From Candidatus Wolfebacteria bacterium GWA1_42_9 (lineage in GTDB: Bacteria; Patescibacteriota; Minisyncoccia; UBA6257; JAGOQP01), in NCBI GenBank assembly GCA_001793775.1, contig MGIN01000011.1:6485-13317 (forward strand): DNA of 6,833 bases, written 5' to 3'. Below the pieces are notes generated by a model that saw only the letters and a list, made by a program, of their open reading frames with translations, ran no database searches and was not told where the DNA came from. Below are positions 5,164 through 6,833 of this stretch, in pieces; position 1 is the stretch's first letter, and each line of letters starts with the position of its first letter. The translations under genes and the position numbers were made by a program.

Positions 5164-5769
5164 ATGAAGAAACTTGTTTTTGCATCGTTTATTATTGCGA
5201 TGCTTTTCCCAGCTTTTACTTACGCCGGAATTGGCGTTGGCGTCGGGCTGGGAAAAATAGAAATGCCCGGTTTAAAACCGGGAGGAACCTACAGCCTGCC
5301 TCTGTTTCCTGTGATTAATACCGGCACCGAAGAATCCGACTATGGTGTCGGTATTGATTACCATGAAAAAACCGCCGATTATCAACAAATGTGGCCGGAC
5401 AAAAGTTGGTTCAAATTTGAGCCGGAGGAATTTTATTTGAACGTTGGAGAATCTAAGGGCGTAAGAGTGACGCTTTCCATACCGATTAAAACAACACCCG
5501 GAGATTATTTTGCCTATCTGGAGGCTCATCCTGTAGTAAAAAATCCTGATACTAGCGGCAAGGTTTCCATAGGGGTAGCTGCCGCCACTAGGGTATACTT
5601 CTCGGTGGCGCCGTCAAATATTTTTCAGGGAATATACTACACCGTTGTCTTCTTTATATCGCGTAACGCTCCCTGGACATACATTTTTCTTGCCGTTTTA
5701 GCGGCAGCGATTCTCATCTTTCTTTTCAGAAGATATTTCAAATTTAATATCAGCATTGGGAAAAAATAG
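5164..5769 (+). CDS. Membrane-anchored Ig-like surface protein resembling DUF916/WxL-interacting proteins
   Basis: A 201-residue protein built as signal peptide (1-21, ending TYA), an exterior beta-sandwich (about 22-150), one membrane helix (about 171-188, WTYIFLAVLAAAILIFLF) and a short basic cytoplasmic tail (RRYFKFNISIGKK). The exterior domain has the features of the DUF916-like fold: GVGLGKIEMPGLKPGGTYSLPLFPVINTGTEESDYGVGIDY, WFKFEPEEFYLNVGESKGVRVTLSIP, and the very typical TPGDYFAYLEAHPV. In Firmicutes, proteins of this layout are encoded with WxL proteins and bind them at the cell surface. The upstream neighbour is a small secreted beta-sandwich protein, so an analogous partnership is plausible but inferred. 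Neither a Shine-Dalgarno nor its own promoter is visible, so it is most likely co-transcribed. Confidence 0.72.
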   Translation: MKKLVFASFIIAMLFPAFTYAGIGVGVGLGKIEMPGLKPGGTYSLPLFPVINTGTEESDYGVGIDYHEKTADYQQMWPDKSWFKFEPEEFYLNVGESKGVRVTLSIPIKTTPGDYFAYLEAHPVVKNPDTSGKVSIGVAAATRVYFSVAPSNIFQGIYYTVVFFISRNAPWTYIFLAVLAAAILIFLFRRYFKFNISIGKK

Positions 5770-5778
5770 AAATGCGTA

Positions 5779-6306
5779 ATGGAAAAAATCCTTCGTTTTT
5801 GTTTCTTTTTACTGCTTGTAGTGTTAATTTCCGGCCTGGCTCCAGATAGAGCTATTCAGGCTGCAAACATAGATGCGACGATCAGGATAACGATTTGCGG
5901 AAATGATGAAAAAGAGACAGGTGAACAATGTGATGGCATCGACTTAGGCGGCGCATCGTGTGTCTCTCAAGGTTTTGGCGGAGGAACGCTCTCGTGCAAA
6001 CCGTCTTGTGAATTTAATACTTCTGCTTGTACTACTGGCGGAGGTGGAGGTGGAGGAAGTGGTGGAGGGGGCGGTTTTGTGTATGTTTTACCGGTTCTAT
6101 CATTGACCCTTGAAGAAAGAGCTCGATCTATGCAAGTCGCCGATTTCAACGGCGATGGCGCTATCAACATCACCGATGTAAGCATCCTCCTTTATTATTT
6201 TGGAAAAGATGTCGGTACCAACCTGGCATCTGCCCCGTATGATCTTAATAAAGACGGGACGGTGAATATTACGGACGTTTCCATCCTTCTTTACTATTGG
6301 AGATAA
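5779..6306 (+). CDS. Secreted Cys-rich protein with polyglycine linker and type-I dockerin
   Basis: A 175-residue exported protein. The signal peptide is about 1-29 (FFLLLVVLISGLAPDRAIQAA). Residues 40-84 form a six-cysteine module (C40, C51, C61, C73, C77, C84) of the CGNDxxETGEQCDG...GFGGGTLSC...C type seen in myxobacterial surface proteins, probably three disulphides. A linker of 12 glycines and one serine follows (87-99). The C-terminus is a dockerin with two calcium loops, D122-F-N124-G-D126-G-A-I-N130-I-T-D133 and D155-L-N157-K-D159-G-T-V-N163-I-T-D166, each followed by the nearly identical helix VSILLYYF/W. Type-I dockerins bind cohesins tightly when loaded with calcium, and the next gene encodes a cohesin-type domain. 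The gap to the previous gene is 9 bp; no Shine-Dalgarno is visible. No enzyme domain is present, so this is not a cellulosomal hydrolase. Confidence 0.88.
   Translation: MEKILRFCFFLLLVVLISGLAPDRAIQAANIDATIRITICGNDEKETGEQCDGIDLGGASCVSQGFGGGTLSCKPSCEFNTSACTTGGGGGGGSGGGGGFVYVLPVLSLTLEERARSMQVADFNGDGAINITDVSILLYYFGKDVGTNLASAPYDLNKDGTVNITDVSILLYYWR
6299..6302 (+). promoter_or_regulatory. Ribosome binding site of the cohesin gene, overlapping the dockerin gene end
   Basis: GGAG lies in the last codons of the dockerin gene (TGG AGA TAA), with nine bases between it and the ATG at 6312. It is the only clear Shine-Dalgarno in the window. It sits inside the upstream gene, so translation of the two partners is probably coupled. 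Confidence 0.6.
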
Positions 6307-6311
6307 AAAAT

Positions 6312-6833
6312 ATGTTTGCGTGTTTTAAACCACCGATTCGGTCAGTTGTCCGTTATTTATCTGTCGGTGTATTATTGATAGTTATCTTACTGACATCGGT
6401 GGTGACGGTGGTTGCTCAAACAGATACTGTTCCAACCCTGTATTTCGAAACGCCTACTGGCTCCATCACCCAAGGCGACCTTTTCGCGGTTAAAATTTTT
6501 ACAGATTCCTTAAAGCCCATTAACGCCTTGAGTGTTAACATTTATTACCCGCAGGAACTATTGGAGCTGCACTCAATAAATACCCTCAATTCTTTTATAA
6601 ATCTTTGGCGCGGAATATCGCCTGTGTCGGATAACGGGACTGTTTATTTTGAAGGAGGAACAACAACGCCTTTTTCCGGTTCTGGAGGAAAAATTGGAGA
6701 GATTGTATTTAAAGCTAAGAAGCAAGGCCTGGCGTATATTGCATCCACGAAAGCAGATTTTTATTATGCTGACGGAACTGGCACTCGCATATTCGCAGAG
6801 AACGTGCAGGCGAATATTTTGATTTCATCTGAT
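6312..6833 (+). CDS. Cohesin-domain surface protein, cut by the window end
   Basis: The reading frame is open for 174 codons to the last base, so the gene is truncated at its 3' end by the window. Residues about 15-36 form a signal peptide or anchor (YLSVGVLLIVILLTSVVTVVAQ). From residue 41 comes a cohesin-like fold: LYFETPTGSITQGDLFAVKIFTDSLKPINALSVNIYYPQELLELHSI, then GTVYFEGGTTTPFSGSGGKIGEIVFKAKKQGLAYIAST and a DGTGTRIFAE turn. The order (GD-F-V-V, inner strand INA-S-N-YP, GG...G-IG-I-FKAK, then the DGTGT turn) is that of type I/II cohesins. It directly follows a dockerin gene (5 bp gap), making a cohesin-dockerin pair likely. More cohesin copies or a membrane anchor may lie beyond the window. 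Related carbohydrate-binding folds are possible but fit less well. Confidence 0.82.
   Translation, partial: MFACFKPPIRSVVRYLSVGVLLIVILLTSVVTVVAQTDTVPTLYFETPTGSITQGDLFAVKIFTDSLKPINALSVNIYYPQELLELHSINTLNSFINLWRGISPVSDNGTVYFEGGTTTPFSGSGGKIGEIVFKAKKQGLAYIASTKADFYYADGTGTRIFAENVQANILISSD

Noticed and set aside
5967..6185. Minus-strand frame with a long polyproline run
   Set aside because: It is the antisense shadow of the polyglycine linker of the dockerin protein.
89..6306. Alternative genetic code (TGA read as glycine) because no gene ends in TGA
   Set aside because: All frames are complete with TAA or TAG and contain no internal TGA. If TGA were a glycine codon it should appear often in the Gly-rich proteins here. 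Seven stops are too few to infer anything from the absence.
5779..6833. Cellulosome component cluster
   Set aside because: No glycoside hydrolase or carbohydrate-binding enzyme module accompanies the dockerin; cohesins and dockerins also occur outside cellulosomes.

Overview
The window looks like a piece of a Candidate Phyla Radiation (Patescibacteria, most likely Parcubacteria-type) genome. This is inferred from content, not from a marker gene. The signs are a compact archaeal-style RNase HI without the basic handle, a stand-alone winged-helix plus Cas2-like (PaaX-type) protein of a kind common in those genomes, mostly absent Shine-Dalgarno sequences, extended -10 promoters lying very close to start codons, and a run of small secreted beta-sandwich proteins. 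All seven complete genes end in TAA or TAG, and none needs recoding.

Left part (1-1500): a repeat-rich AT stretch, then an RNase HI gene on the plus strand. It converges on the RNase P RNA gene (rnpB, minus strand), and the two share a bidirectional terminator. rnpB carries a small dispersed-type palindromic repeat in its P12 region and lacks a visible GGU in the L15 loop. Its promoter is back to back with that of a divergent four-helix membrane protein of unknown function.

Middle (1500-2460): a Cas2-like/PaaX-like gene flanked by four palindromes, one upstream and three downstream. Three of them are centred on AGCGATCGCT and the fourth is a decayed relative. They include a perfect 42-bp and a perfect 30-bp palindrome without a loop. 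The last two are halves of an 81-bp tandem duplication. The upstream palindrome abuts the -35 region of the gene's promoter, and the transcript should be leaderless. No CRISPR array is present.

Right part (2460-6833): secreted surface proteins. A 680-residue mosaic protein (jelly-roll-like module, fibronectin-III-type modules, C-terminal beta-domain) is followed by a terminator. After it comes a tight four-gene cluster with 5-11 bp gaps: a camelysin/WxL-like secreted protein, a membrane-anchored Ig-like protein resembling WxL-interacting (DUF916-like) proteins, a Cys-rich protein with a polyglycine linker and a type-I dockerin, and a cohesin-domain protein cut by the window edge. Together they look like a non-cellulosomal cohesin-dockerin surface assembly: one membrane-anchored scaffold, one small beta-sandwich subunit, and a calcium-dependent dockerin/cohesin coupling. 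This cluster and the palindrome-flanked Cas2-like gene are the two most interesting parts of the window.
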